Assembly: GCF_020215665.1 (NCBI RefSeq)
Contig: NZ_CP084061.1
Location: forward strand, 1,830,001 to 1,894,000
DNA from: Blautia parvula
Lineage (GTDB): Bacteria; Bacillota; Clostridia; Lachnospirales; Lachnospiraceae
Length of the DNA: 64,000 bases
Direction of reading: 5' to 3'
Each line of letters begins with the position of its first letter. The first letter of the stretch is position 1. Positions 53,192 through 60,861 of the stretch are shown piece by piece. A program made the position numbers and the translations under genes. The notes beneath the pieces are model-generated. The model did not search any database, was not told the DNA's origin, and saw nothing but the letters and a program-made list of their open reading frames with translations.

Positions 53192-54982
53192 ATGAAACCA
53201 ACATCTGAAATTTTAGAGCGTATTGAAAGGTGTTCCAGCGAACACAAAGACGGCGTATTCACAAGGCTATACAGATATTTACTCCGTGAAGATATTTACT
53301 ACGCCGCCTATCAGAAACTTTATGCAAACAAAGGCGCAACAACACAGGGTATCGACGACGATACCGCAGACGGTTTCAGTGACTTCTATGTAAAAGAGTT
53401 AATCCAGTCACTAAAGGACGGAACCTACAAGGCTAACCCTGTAAGACGTGGGTATATTCCAAAGAAAAACGGAAAACTCCGTCCGCTGGGTATCCCGTCT
53501 TTCCGTGACAAGCTCCTGCAAGAAGTTGTCAGAATGATTTTGGAAGCTATCTATGAACCTGTCTTTGACAGTCACTCCCACGGTTTCAGACCGGGCAAAA
53601 GCTGTCATACCGCACTCCGTCAGATTTCTTCTGACTTCACAGGCGTGGTTTGGTTTATCGAGGGTGATATTCAGGGTTGTTTTGATAACATCAATCACGA
53701 AAAACTGATTGAGATTTTGAGCAGGAAAATCAAAGACAGTCGTTTTCTGAACATCATTCGCCAGTTTTTGAAAGCTGGGTATATCGAGAATTGGAAGTAT
53801 AACGCCACTTACAGCGGTTCTCCGCAGGGTGGTATCTGTTCACCGATACTTGCAAATATCTATCTGAATGAGCTGGACAAGAAGTTTCGGGAAATCGCAG
53901 AACGCTTTGATAAACCGAGGTCCGCATATCAGACACCGGAATATCATACGGCAAGCAAAGAATTAAAAAGGCTGTCCTACTGGATTGACCATACCGATAA
54001 TGAAGCGGAAAGACAAGAACTGATTGACCAGCATAAAGCGCAGAAGAAAGCTATGAGAAATCTGCCCTGCAAACCCGCCGACAATAAGAAATTTACTTTT
54101 GTCCGCTATGCGGACGACTGGCTGGCAGGTGTGTGCGGCACAAAAGCGGAATGTGAAGAATTAAAAACCGAAATCGCTGAATTTCTAAGCACAGAGTTGA
54201 AATTGACCTTGAGTGAAGAAAAGACGCTGATAACGCACAGCTCCGAAAAAGTCCGTTTCATTGGCTATGATATTTGCGTCCGCAGAAATCAGGAGGTCAA
54301 AGGTCACAGAATGAAAAACGGGACGTGGAGAAAATCCCGTACCCTGCACATGAAAGTTGCCCTTACTATTCCCCATACGGAAAAGATTGAGAAATTTATG
54401 TTTGCAAAGAAAGTCATTCGCCAAAAGGAGAATGGGGAGTTCCAGCCGATACACAGAGCCGGACTTCTCAACCTTGCGGATTATGAGATTGTGGAGCAGT
54501 ACAATGCCGAAGCAAGAGGACTATGCAACTATTACAATCTGGCCTGTGACTATCACACGCTGGACTACTTCTGCTATCTCATGGAGTATAGCTGCTTAAA
54601 GACGATTGCCAACAAGCATAAAACCAGTATCCGCAAAATCATCCGCCAGCACAAAGACGGGAAAACGTGGTCTGTTCCTTATGAAACCAAAGCTGGGACA
54701 AAACGTGTACGCCCTGTTAAAATCGCAGATTGTAAGCGTGGCGAAGCGAGTGACATCATCTATCAGAGAAAGAAATTTAGCTGGAAAACCACTATCAGAC
54801 AACGGCTTAATGCCAGAGTTTGTGAACTATGTGGGTGTAAAGAAGCCGACTTGTACGAGGTTCACGTTATACGGAACCTAAACGAGTTGGGGAATTCTGA
54901 TTGGGAAACCGTGATGAAAAAGAAGCGGCGGAAAACACTTGTTGTTTGTAGCAAGTGCCATGAAAGAATACACAAACACTAA
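53192..54982 (+). CDS. ltrA: Group II intron maturase/reverse transcriptase LtrA
   Basis: The protein is 596 aa. Residues 40-370 are the reverse transcriptase, with RGYIPKKNGKLRPLGIPSFRDKLLQ, the palm motif FVRYADDW (YADD, about 305-312) and GSPQGGICSPILANIYL. The maturase X domain (about 400-510) is followed by a C-terminal HNH-type endonuclease (CELCGCKEADLYEVHVI... CSKCHERIHKH). All three activities look intact, so the intron may still be able to move. GGGAGGAG precedes the ATG. Confidence 0.95.
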   Translation: MKPTSEILERIERCSSEHKDGVFTRLYRYLLREDIYYAAYQKLYANKGATTQGIDDDTADGFSDFYVKELIQSLKDGTYKANPVRRGYIPKKNGKLRPLGIPSFRDKLLQEVVRMILEAIYEPVFDSHSHGFRPGKSCHTALRQISSDFTGVVWFIEGDIQGCFDNINHEKLIEILSRKIKDSRFLNIIRQFLKAGYIENWKYNATYSGSPQGGICSPILANIYLNELDKKFREIAERFDKPRSAYQTPEYHTASKELKRLSYWIDHTDNEAERQELIDQHKAQKKAMRNLPCKPADNKKFTFVRYADDWLAGVCGTKAECEELKTEIAEFLSTELKLTLSEEKTLITHSSEKVRFIGYDICVRRNQEVKGHRMKNGTWRKSRTLHMKVALTIPHTEKIEKFMFAKKVIRQKENGEFQPIHRAGLLNLADYEIVEQYNAEARGLCNYYNLACDYHTLDYFCYLMEYSCLKTIANKHKTSIRKIIRQHKDGKTWSVPYETKAGTKRVRPVKIADCKRGEASDIIYQRKKFSWKTTIRQRLNARVCELCGCKEADLYEVHVIRNLNELGNSDWETVMKKKRRKTLVVCSKCHERIHKH

Positions 54983-55005
54983 TCAATACGTCAATTACTA
55001 ATGGG

Positions 55006-55039
55006 GAGCCGGATACTTCGAGAGGAGTAAGTCCGGTTC
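55006..55039 (+). ncRNA. Group II intron domain V
   Basis: A 34-nt hairpin, GAGCCGGATACTTC then a GAGA loop region and GTCCGGTTC at the end, has the fixed length and base pattern of domain V, the catalytic core. Confidence 0.8.
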
Positions 55040-55099
55040 CGAGGGAGGGTGTAGGAAACCTGCCGCCAACGGCGGCAAGACGCCTTTACCCTACCCTAC

Positions 55100-55378
55100 G
55101 ATTTTCTGGCAAGCCCCGAGATTGAGAATATTTTCGAGAACTCGGATTTCCTCGTACTGCTCGCACAGGCACAGGGCGACCGGCAGATCATCGCAAAACA
55201 GCTTGGTATCAGTCCGCACCAGCTTTCCTATGTGACCCACACCAATTCCGGTGAGGGCCTTTTGTTTTTCGGGAACGTCACAATCCCCTTCGTAGACCAC
55301 TTCCCGCAGAATACGGAGCTCTATGCAATCATGACAACCCGCCCGGAGGATAAGAAGAATGAGCCAAAACAGGAATGA
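55100..55378 (+). CDS. virB4: VirB4-type conjugation ATPase, 3' exon
   Basis: These 92 codons continue VirB4 after the intron: DFLASPEIENIFENSDFLVL, then QAQGDRQIIAKQLGIS, NSGEGLLFFGNVTIPFVDHF, and a C-terminal KKNEPKQE. When joined to the 5' exon the NVK-DFLASPE junction matches the conserved TQNVxDLL motif of VirB4 ATPases. It overlaps the start of the Mom-like gene by 20 bp. Confidence 0.9.
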   Translation, partial: DFLASPEIENIFENSDFLVLLAQAQGDRQIIAKQLGISPHQLSYVTHTNSGEGLLFFGNVTIPFVDHFPQNTELYAIMTTRPEDKKNEPKQE

Positions 55379-56168
55379 CACCACTTCGGGCCAACGTGGC
55401 CCGAAGCTCACGGTACGGGAAATCCCCAAAGAGCAGGCCATCGGCTTTATCCGCCGCTACCATTATTCCAAAATCATGCCCCGGCTGAATAAGCACTATC
55501 TGGGCTTTTACACTGGAAACCGACTTGCGGGCGTGGTGGCGCTGGGCTGGGGAACCCAGCCGCTCCAAAGCATACGGAAGATGTTCCCCCGCCACAGGCT
55601 CCAATCCGGCGACTATCTGGAAATCGGGAAGATGTGTTTTCTCCCTGAAATGAACGGGAACCAGTGTTTTGGGAGCCGGGTGCTCTCCCAGCTTGTAAAA
55701 TGGCTGAAAAATAATACAGACTGCCTGTTCCTCTACACGCTGGCGGACGGCATTATGGGGAAATGCGGCTATGTGTATCAGGCCGCGAACTTCCGGTACA
55801 TCGGGAGCTTTCCCACCAGCGTCTACCGCTGTACGGCCACCGGGGAGAAAATCCACCCACGGAGCGCAAGGCTCTTACTGGAAGAAAACGCCGCCCTTGA
55901 CGGGGTGGAAAGACGGTTCTGGCTGACCCATGGCTACTGTGAATACAAGGGGATTGAAAAAATCAACGGCCTCATGTTCCGTTATCTCTACCCGCTGAAC
56001 AGGCAGGCAAAAAAAATCCTGAACGCCTACCCGGAGTACCGGGGGCTCCCAAACCCGAAGGATAAGGATTTGAAATTCACCATGCGAACCGCCCCGGGCG
56101 TATACGCCCCAATCCCGCCGCCGTTATTTAACCGTGATGTATGCCAATTCAACACACAGAAATGTTGA
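55359..56168 (+). CDS. Mom-like DNA modification protein (GNAT-related), 269 aa
   Basis: The body resembles a family I recall from ICEs as Mom-like, after the phage Mu protein that makes methylcarbamoyl-adenine to protect DNA from restriction. Key segments are REIPKEQAIGFIRRYHYSK, LGFYTGNRLAGVVALGWGTQP, YLEIGKMCFLPEMNGNQCFGSRVLSQLVKW and YTLADGIMGKCGYVYQAANF. These match a GNAT-like fold, with the His-Tyr-Ser and Gly-rich regions in place. It overlaps the VirB4 3' exon. Residues 9-16 are encoded by a palindrome copy. Modification activity is inferred from family only. Confidence 0.65.
   Translation: MSQNRNDTTSGQRGPKLTVREIPKEQAIGFIRRYHYSKIMPRLNKHYLGFYTGNRLAGVVALGWGTQPLQSIRKMFPRHRLQSGDYLEIGKMCFLPEMNGNQCFGSRVLSQLVKWLKNNTDCLFLYTLADGIMGKCGYVYQAANFRYIGSFPTSVYRCTATGEKIHPRSARLLLEENAALDGVERRFWLTHGYCEYKGIEKINGLMFRYLYPLNRQAKKILNAYPEYRGLPNPKDKDLKFTMRTAPGVYAPIPPPLFNRDVCQFNTQKC
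55384..55406. repeat. ICE 23-bp palindrome, copy 10 (inside Mom-like gene)
   Basis: Arms CTTCGGGCCA and TGGCCCGAAG around ACG, 5 bp after the virB4 stop. Read in frame as T-S-G-Q-R-G-P-K at residues 9-16. Confidence 0.8.
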
Positions 56169-56205
56169 GCTGGCTTTTTTTGTTCCGGGAAAGGAGGAAT
56201 GACCT

Positions 56206-58176
56206 ATGGGAAAGGAACCAAAGAAAGTCAGGCCAAAACAGCCGCCGCCGGATACCTTCACCTCGGGCCAACATGGCCCGAAGCAGGAAACCAGCCCGCC
56301 GCCGGATTCCGCCCCTTCCGGCCGCCTGCGTTTTGAGGAAGGGGACACGCCGCCGCAGGACGGGGCCACCTCGGGCCAGCATGGCCCGAAGCCCTCCGGG
56401 AAGTTCCGGCAGGATACGGAGCGGGCCCGCCCCTCCGACCATATGCGGCGGGAGGAAAATGCGGACGGAGACGGAGGGCAGGAACCCCATGACAAAGAGG
56501 CCGGGCCTGACCGGGCCGGTAAGAAACGTACTGATGGTGAGAAATATGCCGATGGGGAGAAACGGGCTGACGGCAAGGAACGCTCTGACGGCAGGAAACC
56601 GGACAAGACGGAGAAGGCACAGGAAAAAGCGGATAAGGCCGGACGGAAACTGGAATCGGCCCGGGAAAAGCTGGCCTCACAGAAGCCGCCCAAACAGCCG
56701 GGACTGGCAAAGAAGGCTGTCCGGGGTGTGCGGGCGGAGGTATGGTTTTACACCCACAACAAAATACACGAGATTGAGCATGAGAACGTAGGCGTGGAAG
56801 GAGCCCATAAATCCGAGCTTGTGGCAGAGGCAGGAACCCGTAAGCTCGCCCGGTTTGCCAGACGCCGCTACCGTGAGCACCCGGCCCGCCGGGTGGCGAA
56901 ATGGGAACGAAAGGAGCTAGCGGCACGGGCCAATCTGGATTTTCAGAAGATGGCAAAGGAACACCCGGAGCTTGCCAGCAACCCGCTCTCCCGCATGGCA
57001 CAGAAATGGAAACTGAAACGCCAGTATGCCAGACAGGCAAGACAGGCCGCAAAGCAGGGGGCACGGGCGGCGAAGAAAACAGCCGCCACAGCCGGAACCA
57101 TTACGAAACGGGCGGTTCAGGCGGCGGCCCGCCACCCGGTATTTATCCTGATTATCGTGGTACTGTTCCTGCTGTTTTATATCCTGTCAGCGTTTTCCTC
57201 CCTTATCCCCATGCTGGGGAGCGGCCTTGCAAACGCCATATCCGGCACCTCCTACGCCTCCGCTGACAGCGACCTTTTAGGGGCGGACGAGGACTATACC
57301 GCTCTGGAAAATGACCTGAAACAGAAGATTGCCAATATCGAGCACACCCACAGCGGCTATGACGAATACCGCTACAACGTAGATGAAATCGGCCACAACC
57401 CCTATGAGCTTGCCTCCTACCTGTCGGCCAAATACCACAGCTATACCCGGTCAGGGATACAGGGCGAACTTGGGGAGGTCTTTGAAGCACAGTACGAGCT
57501 GACGCTGACCGAGGAAGTGGAAATCCGCTACCGCACAGAAACCAGCACAGACGCGGACGGCAACGAGACGAGCGAGGAAGTCCCTTATGAATACTATATC
57601 CTCCATGTGACCTTAAAAAACCGCACTCTCCCCGCCGTGGTGAATACCCGGCTTACCATGGAGCAGAAGGAGATTTATTCCGTCATGCAGGAATTAAAGG
57701 GCAACAAGCCCCACCTGTGGGAAGGCATTTACACGGGAGGCGGCACAGGGACGGACCCCGGCTACCAGATACCCGGGGAGGCCCTGTCCGACCCGTCCTT
57801 CGCGGCCCTGATTGGGGAGGCGGAGAAATACTTGGGCTATCCCTATGTATGGGGCGGTTCCAGCCCGTCCACCTCCTTTGACTGCTCCGGCTTCGTCTGC
57901 TGGGTATTTTCCAACAGCGGCGTCCATAACCTGCCCCGCACCACGGCGCAGGGCATTTACAACCAGTGCGCCCGTGTCTCCCCCGCTGACGCAAAGCCCG
58001 GCGATATCATCTTTTTTACTGGCACCTATGACAGCGGCGTGCCAGTCTCCCACGTAGGAATTTATGTAGGCAACAATATGATGATCCACTGTGGGAACCC
58101 AATTCAATACGCCAGTATCAGCACGTCCTACTGGACGCAGCATTTCTACGCATTTGGCCGTTTATCAGGAAATTGA
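56206..58176 (+). CDS. NlpC/P60 cell-wall hydrolase of the transfer apparatus (CD1108 type)
   Basis: At 656 aa, residues 1-300 are basic, Pro/Lys/Arg-rich and disordered, and include two palindrome-encoded S-G-Q-H-G-P-K peptides. A membrane helix lies at about 305-325 (HPVFILIIVVLFLLFYILSAF). The outer part ends in an NlpC/P60 domain (about 530-655) with catalytic Cys in TSFDCSGFVCW, His in VSHVGIYVGNN, and a further His in MIHCGNP. It likely opens peptidoglycan for the conjugation channel. GGAGGAATGACCT precedes the start. The N-terminal part differs in composition from the catalytic half. Confidence 0.9.
   Translation: MGKEPKKVRPKQPPPDTFTSGQHGPKQETSPPPDSAPSGRLRFEEGDTPPQDGATSGQHGPKPSGKFRQDTERARPSDHMRREENADGDGGQEPHDKEAGPDRAGKKRTDGEKYADGEKRADGKERSDGRKPDKTEKAQEKADKAGRKLESAREKLASQKPPKQPGLAKKAVRGVRAEVWFYTHNKIHEIEHENVGVEGAHKSELVAEAGTRKLARFARRRYREHPARRVAKWERKELAARANLDFQKMAKEHPELASNPLSRMAQKWKLKRQYARQARQAAKQGARAAKKTAATAGTITKRAVQAAARHPVFILIIVVLFLLFYILSAFSSLIPMLGSGLANAISGTSYASADSDLLGADEDYTALENDLKQKIANIEHTHSGYDEYRYNVDEIGHNPYELASYLSAKYHSYTRSGIQGELGEVFEAQYELTLTEEVEIRYRTETSTDADGNETSEEVPYEYYILHVTLKNRTLPAVVNTRLTMEQKEIYSVMQELKGNKPHLWEGIYTGGGTGTDPGYQIPGEALSDPSFAALIGEAEKYLGYPYVWGGSSPSTSFDCSGFVCWVFSNSGVHNLPRTTAQGIYNQCARVSPADAKPGDIIFFTGTYDSGVPVSHVGIYVGNNMMIHCGNPIQYASISTSYWTQHFYAFGRLSGN
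56261..56283. repeat. ICE 23-bp palindrome, copy 11 (inside NlpC/P60 gene)
   Basis: Arms CCTCGGGCCA and TGGCCCGAAG around ACA. Read in frame as T-S-G-Q-H-G-P-K at residues 19-26. Confidence 0.8.
56369..56391. repeat. ICE 23-bp palindrome, copy 12 (inside NlpC/P60 gene)
   Basis: Arms CCTCGGGCCA and TGGCCCGAAG around GCA. Read in frame as T-S-G-Q-H-G-P-K at residues 55-62. Confidence 0.8.
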
Positions 58177-58202
58177 CCGTCATAAACAGAAAGGAGATTC
58201 GC

Positions 58203-58472
58203 ATGAACAGACTTGAAAAAATCGAGAAGGATTTGGAGAAAGCCCGGGAGAAGGCCGCCGAGTGCCAGGCCAAAGTCCGGGAACTGGAAAAACAGAAACA
58301 GGAGGAGGAAAACAGCCAGATCGTGCAGGCGGTGCGCTCCATGAAGCTGACCCCTGCCGAGCTCCTGGCTTTCCTAAACAACCCGAAGGACACCCCTGCC
58401 GCTTCGGGCCAGACTGGCCCGAAGTCCGCTGACGGAAAAGAAAAGGAGGACGAAGCCCATGAAGAAGCCTAA
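58203..58472 (+). CDS. DUF4315 family protein
   Basis: This 89-aa protein has the DUF4315 opening MNRLEKIEKDLEKAREKAAECQAKVRELEKQK, a long charged helix, then LTPAELLAFLNNP. Such proteins lie between the NlpC/P60 gene and DUF4366 in clostridial ICEs; the function is unknown. The start at 58203 has AAAGGAG upstream. Residues 67-74 come from a palindrome copy. It overlaps the DUF4366 gene by 14 bp. Confidence 0.88.
   Translation: MNRLEKIEKDLEKAREKAAECQAKVRELEKQKQEEENSQIVQAVRSMKLTPAELLAFLNNPKDTPAASGQTGPKSADGKEKEDEAHEEA
58402..58424. repeat. ICE 23-bp palindrome, copy 13 (inside DUF4315 gene)
   Basis: Arms CTTCGGGCCA and TGGCCCGAAG around GAC. Read in frame as A-S-G-Q-T-G-P-K. Confidence 0.8.
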
Positions 58473-59172
58473 CCTTCACCGATTGTCGGCGCTGGCCGCC
58501 TGCCTGCTGTGCGGTACTTATTTTACAATCCCCGCCTACGCCCAGAGCAGTGAACCGCAGGCCGAAACCACATCGGCTGAAACTATCCCAGTTGAAACCG
58601 TGACCCCGGAGGAACCGGCGGAGCCCAATCCCTTCACCCCGGACGGAACCGGAACCGTGGTGGATAAGGCCACCGACAAGGACGGGAAGGAATTTTACAC
58701 CATCACCACCCCGGACGAGAATATCTTCTTTCTGGTGATTGATAACCAGAAGTCCAGCGAAAATGTCTATTTCCTGAACGCCGTCACGGAAACAGACCTC
58801 CTTCCCCTTGCGGAAAAAGACGGTGAAGGAACGGCTGTGGAGCCGGAAACCACACCCGCACCGAAAACGGAACCGGAAACGGAAACGCCCACGGAGGAAC
58901 CAGAACAGCCGGAGCCAGCGCCCAAAGAGGATAAGGCAGACAACGGCCTGTTCTCCCTCCTTCTGGTTGCGGCGGTAGTCCTGATTGGCGGCGGGGCCGG
59001 ATATTACTTCAAAATCTATAAGCCCAAACATCAGGCCCCGGACTTGGAGGACGATTATTGCGAGTATGAGGAAGAAGCCGAGGAACCGGAAGAATCCGAA
59101 GAAGATGATACCCCACCGTGGAACGAAGAAGAACCGGAAGCAGGCGGGGAGGACAAGGAGGACAGGAAATGA
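58459..59172 (+). CDS. DUF4366 domain protein (CD1107 family)
   Basis: The 237-aa protein has a signal peptide (KPNLHRLSALAACLLCGTYFTIPAYAQS), an outer domain with GTGTVVDKATDKDGKEFYTI typical of DUF4366, a Pro/Glu/Thr-rich spacer, a membrane helix (about 155-178) and an acidic cytoplasmic tail (EDDYCEYEEEAEEPEE...). It is a single-pass surface protein of the conjugation apparatus; the exact role is unknown. It overlaps both neighbours. Confidence 0.88.
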   Translation: MKKPNLHRLSALAACLLCGTYFTIPAYAQSSEPQAETTSAETIPVETVTPEEPAEPNPFTPDGTGTVVDKATDKDGKEFYTITTPDENIFFLVIDNQKSSENVYFLNAVTETDLLPLAEKDGEGTAVEPETTPAPKTEPETETPTEEPEQPEPAPKEDKADNGLFSLLLVAAVVLIGGGAGYYFKIYKPKHQAPDLEDDYCEYEEEAEEPEESEEDDTPPWNEEEPEAGGEDKEDRK

Positions 59173-59360
59173 ATTTCACAGACAGCCCTTTTGAACAGAT
59201 GATGAAGGAGGTTCCCCGTCCGGGCAGGGGCAGTTCCGGTCCCTGCGCCGGGTGCCGTTATGCTAAAGAGTGCAAAAACCAGAAAGGACGCTGCCGGAAG
59301 AAGTTCCGCGCCCTGCTTGTGGAGCCGCAGGCTTCGGGCCAACGTGGCCCGAAGTCCTGA
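59169..59360 (+). CDS. Small Cys-rich ICE protein, 63 aa
   Basis: MNFTDSPFEQMMKEVPRPGRG is followed by a Cys-rich CAGCRYAKECKNQKGRC, which could bind zinc. The last ten residues are the palindrome-encoded peptide plus one Ser. Both ends overlap neighbours as ATGA, indicating translational coupling. No named family is recognised. Confidence 0.75.
   Translation: MNFTDSPFEQMMKEVPRPGRGSSGPCAGCRYAKECKNQKGRCRKKFRALLVEPQASGQRGPKS
59332..59354. repeat. ICE 23-bp palindrome, copy 14 (end of Cys-rich gene)
   Basis: Arms CTTCGGGCCA and TGGCCCGAAG around ACG. Read in frame as A-S-G-Q-R-G-P-K, one codon before the stop. Confidence 0.8.
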
Positions 59361-59758
59361 TGGCCCGGGAGCTGACCCGTGACGAGAGGAAGAAAATCCG
59401 GGGGCTTGTCACGGGCATGTGCGCCAACTATGACAGCGAAACCGGCCTGTGCCTCCCGCTGGACTGCCCCTGCTATATGCTGAATAAATGGTGGACAGGC
59501 GCTTACTGCCGCTACTTCCGTCGCTCCGTCCTGCCCCTCAATCCGGCATTGGAAACCACCTTATTGGAGAAAGGGCCCGCCCCCGGGCTCCGACCCTGCA
59601 CGGTCTGCGGCAGGCTCTTTTTGCCAATGGGGCGGCAAGCCTACTGCTCCGAAGCCTGCAAGGCCGAGGGGAACCGCAAAAAGAGCCGGGAACGTATGCG
59701 GAAAATGAGAAGGAAAACGGAGGGCCCCTGTTACGTTTTGCCCTCCGGGAAAGCCTGA
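59360..59758 (+). CDS. Cysteine-rich VLP protein
   Basis: The start at 59360 overlaps the previous stop (ATGA) and gives 132 aa. It has the pattern of the family I recall as cysteine-rich VLP: LTRDERKKIRGLVTGMCANYD, LPLDCPCYMLNKWWTGAYCRYF, and a C-terminal zinc-finger-like CTVCGRLFLPMGRQAYCSEAC followed by a basic tail (RKKSRERMRKMRRK). Common in clostridial ICEs; the function is unknown, though nucleic-acid binding is plausible. Confidence 0.85.
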   Translation: MARELTRDERKKIRGLVTGMCANYDSETGLCLPLDCPCYMLNKWWTGAYCRYFRRSVLPLNPALETTLLEKGPAPGLRPCTVCGRLFLPMGRQAYCSEACKAEGNRKKSRERMRKMRRKTEGPCYVLPSGKA

Positions 59759-59782
59759 TTTTGCAGGATTTCTAAGAGGCAG

Positions 59783-59824
59783 AACCGGGGCCGTGATAAT
59801 CTGATACCTTTGTCCCCGGTTTTG
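59783..59824 (+). terminator. Possible terminator after the Cys-rich VLP gene
   Basis: AACCGGGG (59783-59790) pairs with CCCCGGTT (59814-59821), followed by a short T-rich stretch. It is weak and has a 23-nt loop. Confidence 0.5.
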
Positions 59825-59849
59825 CTGTTTATTTCGTAACATCATCAGA

Positions 59850-59872
59850 CTTCAGGCCATGCTGGCCCGAGG
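59850..59872. repeat. ICE 23-bp palindrome, copy 15
   Basis: Arms CTTCAGGCCA (one change) and TGGCCCGAGG around TGC, 18 bp before the next start. Confidence 0.75.
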
Positions 59873-59890
59873 TCGGAAAGGAGAATCTGC

Positions 59891-60664
59891 ATGGAAGATT
59901 TAAAAGGGTATCAAATCCAGAAGGAGGCCGTCTTTGAGAATGGCCGGGGCTTCGCGCTGGCCCATAACCCGGAGGCGCAGTCCCCCTTTGTAATCTGGCA
60001 TTTCACGGTTATGCCGGAAGGGGAACGCAATTATTATGGCTATACGGCCTGCCGTGGTATCCTGCCGCCGGAAAAAGAATTTGAGAGGTTCCTGTTCGCC
60101 TACGACTATGTTTACAAGGTTCCGCAACTGCCGGAGGGCAAAAGGCCGAGGGGAACGGATTATTACCGGTATTACACCCGCTATCCCCTTGACGCGAATG
60201 CCTTCCCAAAATCAAAGGAGCTGGGGCTGTTGGAGATTGCCCCTTACGATAACCGGACGATGGTGGAAGGCAATTCCATACGGACGTGGGGAGAACTGAT
60301 TTATACTAAGCCGCTGCCGGAAAAGCTGGTGGCTGATTATGAGCTCAAACCCTCCCGCCTGAATCCTGACGTAAGAAGGAAAATGGAGGAGCAGACGCAG
60401 GCGCTTGGCAAATGGGAGGACAGCCGCCATTTCGGTGATAAGCGGCGGCTGACATGGTTCCATCCGGATTTTGGGACGTATATCCTGAAACAGCCCCTTT
60501 CCCCAGAACAGCTTTCCGAACGGATTGAGGCCATGGAGGAATTGGAGGCAGAGCGGAAAGAAAAACGGTCAATCACCGCCCAGCTCCGCAAAGAGACGAA
60601 TCAGGAAAAGGAAAACAGGGAACCGCCCGCGAAAAAGGGCGGCCACTCCCACGAGGACAGATAG
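59891..60664 (+). CDS. Conserved ICE protein, 257 aa, unknown function
   Basis: I do not recognise a family. The first 190 residues look folded, with many aromatic residues (VIWHFTVMPEGERNYYGYTACRG, FLFAYDYVYKV, YYRYYTRYPLDANAF). The rest is helical and charged, with a tail holding R-S-I-T-A-Q-L and ending E-D-R. GGAGAA precedes the ATG. It follows palindrome copy 15 and a possible terminator, so it may start a new transcript leading to mobC. Confidence 0.75.
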   Translation: MEDLKGYQIQKEAVFENGRGFALAHNPEAQSPFVIWHFTVMPEGERNYYGYTACRGILPPEKEFERFLFAYDYVYKVPQLPEGKRPRGTDYYRYYTRYPLDANAFPKSKELGLLEIAPYDNRTMVEGNSIRTWGELIYTKPLPEKLVADYELKPSRLNPDVRRKMEEQTQALGKWEDSRHFGDKRRLTWFHPDFGTYILKQPLSPEQLSERIEAMEELEAERKEKRSITAQLRKETNQEKENREPPAKKGGHSHEDR

Positions 60665-60675
60665 GAGGACGAACC

Positions 60676-60861
60676 ATGCACGAAAAAGACAATTATTTAA
60701 AAAATGCAGAGCTTTCCACAGAGCAGAACTGCAACATGATTGACGGGATTCCCAATAATACGCCGCTCCCTCCGGCTCCCCCGGAACCGGACAGAAAGCC
60801 GCTGGATAAAGTAAAGGAGCCACCCTCCCGCAAACGGAGCCGGGAACGTGAGGACAGATGA
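60676..60861 (+). CDS. Short DUF4316-like protein, 61 aa
   Basis: NYLKNAELSTEQNCNMIDGIPNN is the segment I recall from DUF4316 proteins of clostridial ICEs, where it is usually part of larger proteins. Here only this segment and a Pro/Arg-rich tail (SRKRSREREDR) remain. AGGAGG precedes the ATG. It ends overlapping mobC as ATGA. It may be a cut-down remnant. Confidence 0.72.
   Translation: MHEKDNYLKNAELSTEQNCNMIDGIPNNTPLPPAPPEPDRKPLDKVKEPPSRKRSREREDR

Larger units (their letters stand above)
52664..55099 (+). mobile_element. Group II intron inserted in virB4
   Basis: The intron begins with GTGCGCCCAGATAGGG, the typical 5' end of Ll.LtrB-type introns. It is oriented with virB4 and ends at CCTAC just before GATTTTCTGG, where the VirB4 frame resumes. 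Length is about 2,436 bp. It contains ribozyme domains I-III (52664-53190), the LtrA gene in domain IV, and domain V at 55006-55039. Boundaries were set by the restored reading frame (phase 0) and the 5' consensus; the 3' end could be off by a few bases. Confidence 0.9.

Noticed and set aside
53192-54982. The reverse transcriptase might be part of a retron or an antiphage (DRT) system.
   Set aside because: It carries a maturase X domain and HNH endonuclease and is embedded in intron sequence with a domain V; VirB4 resumes in frame after it.
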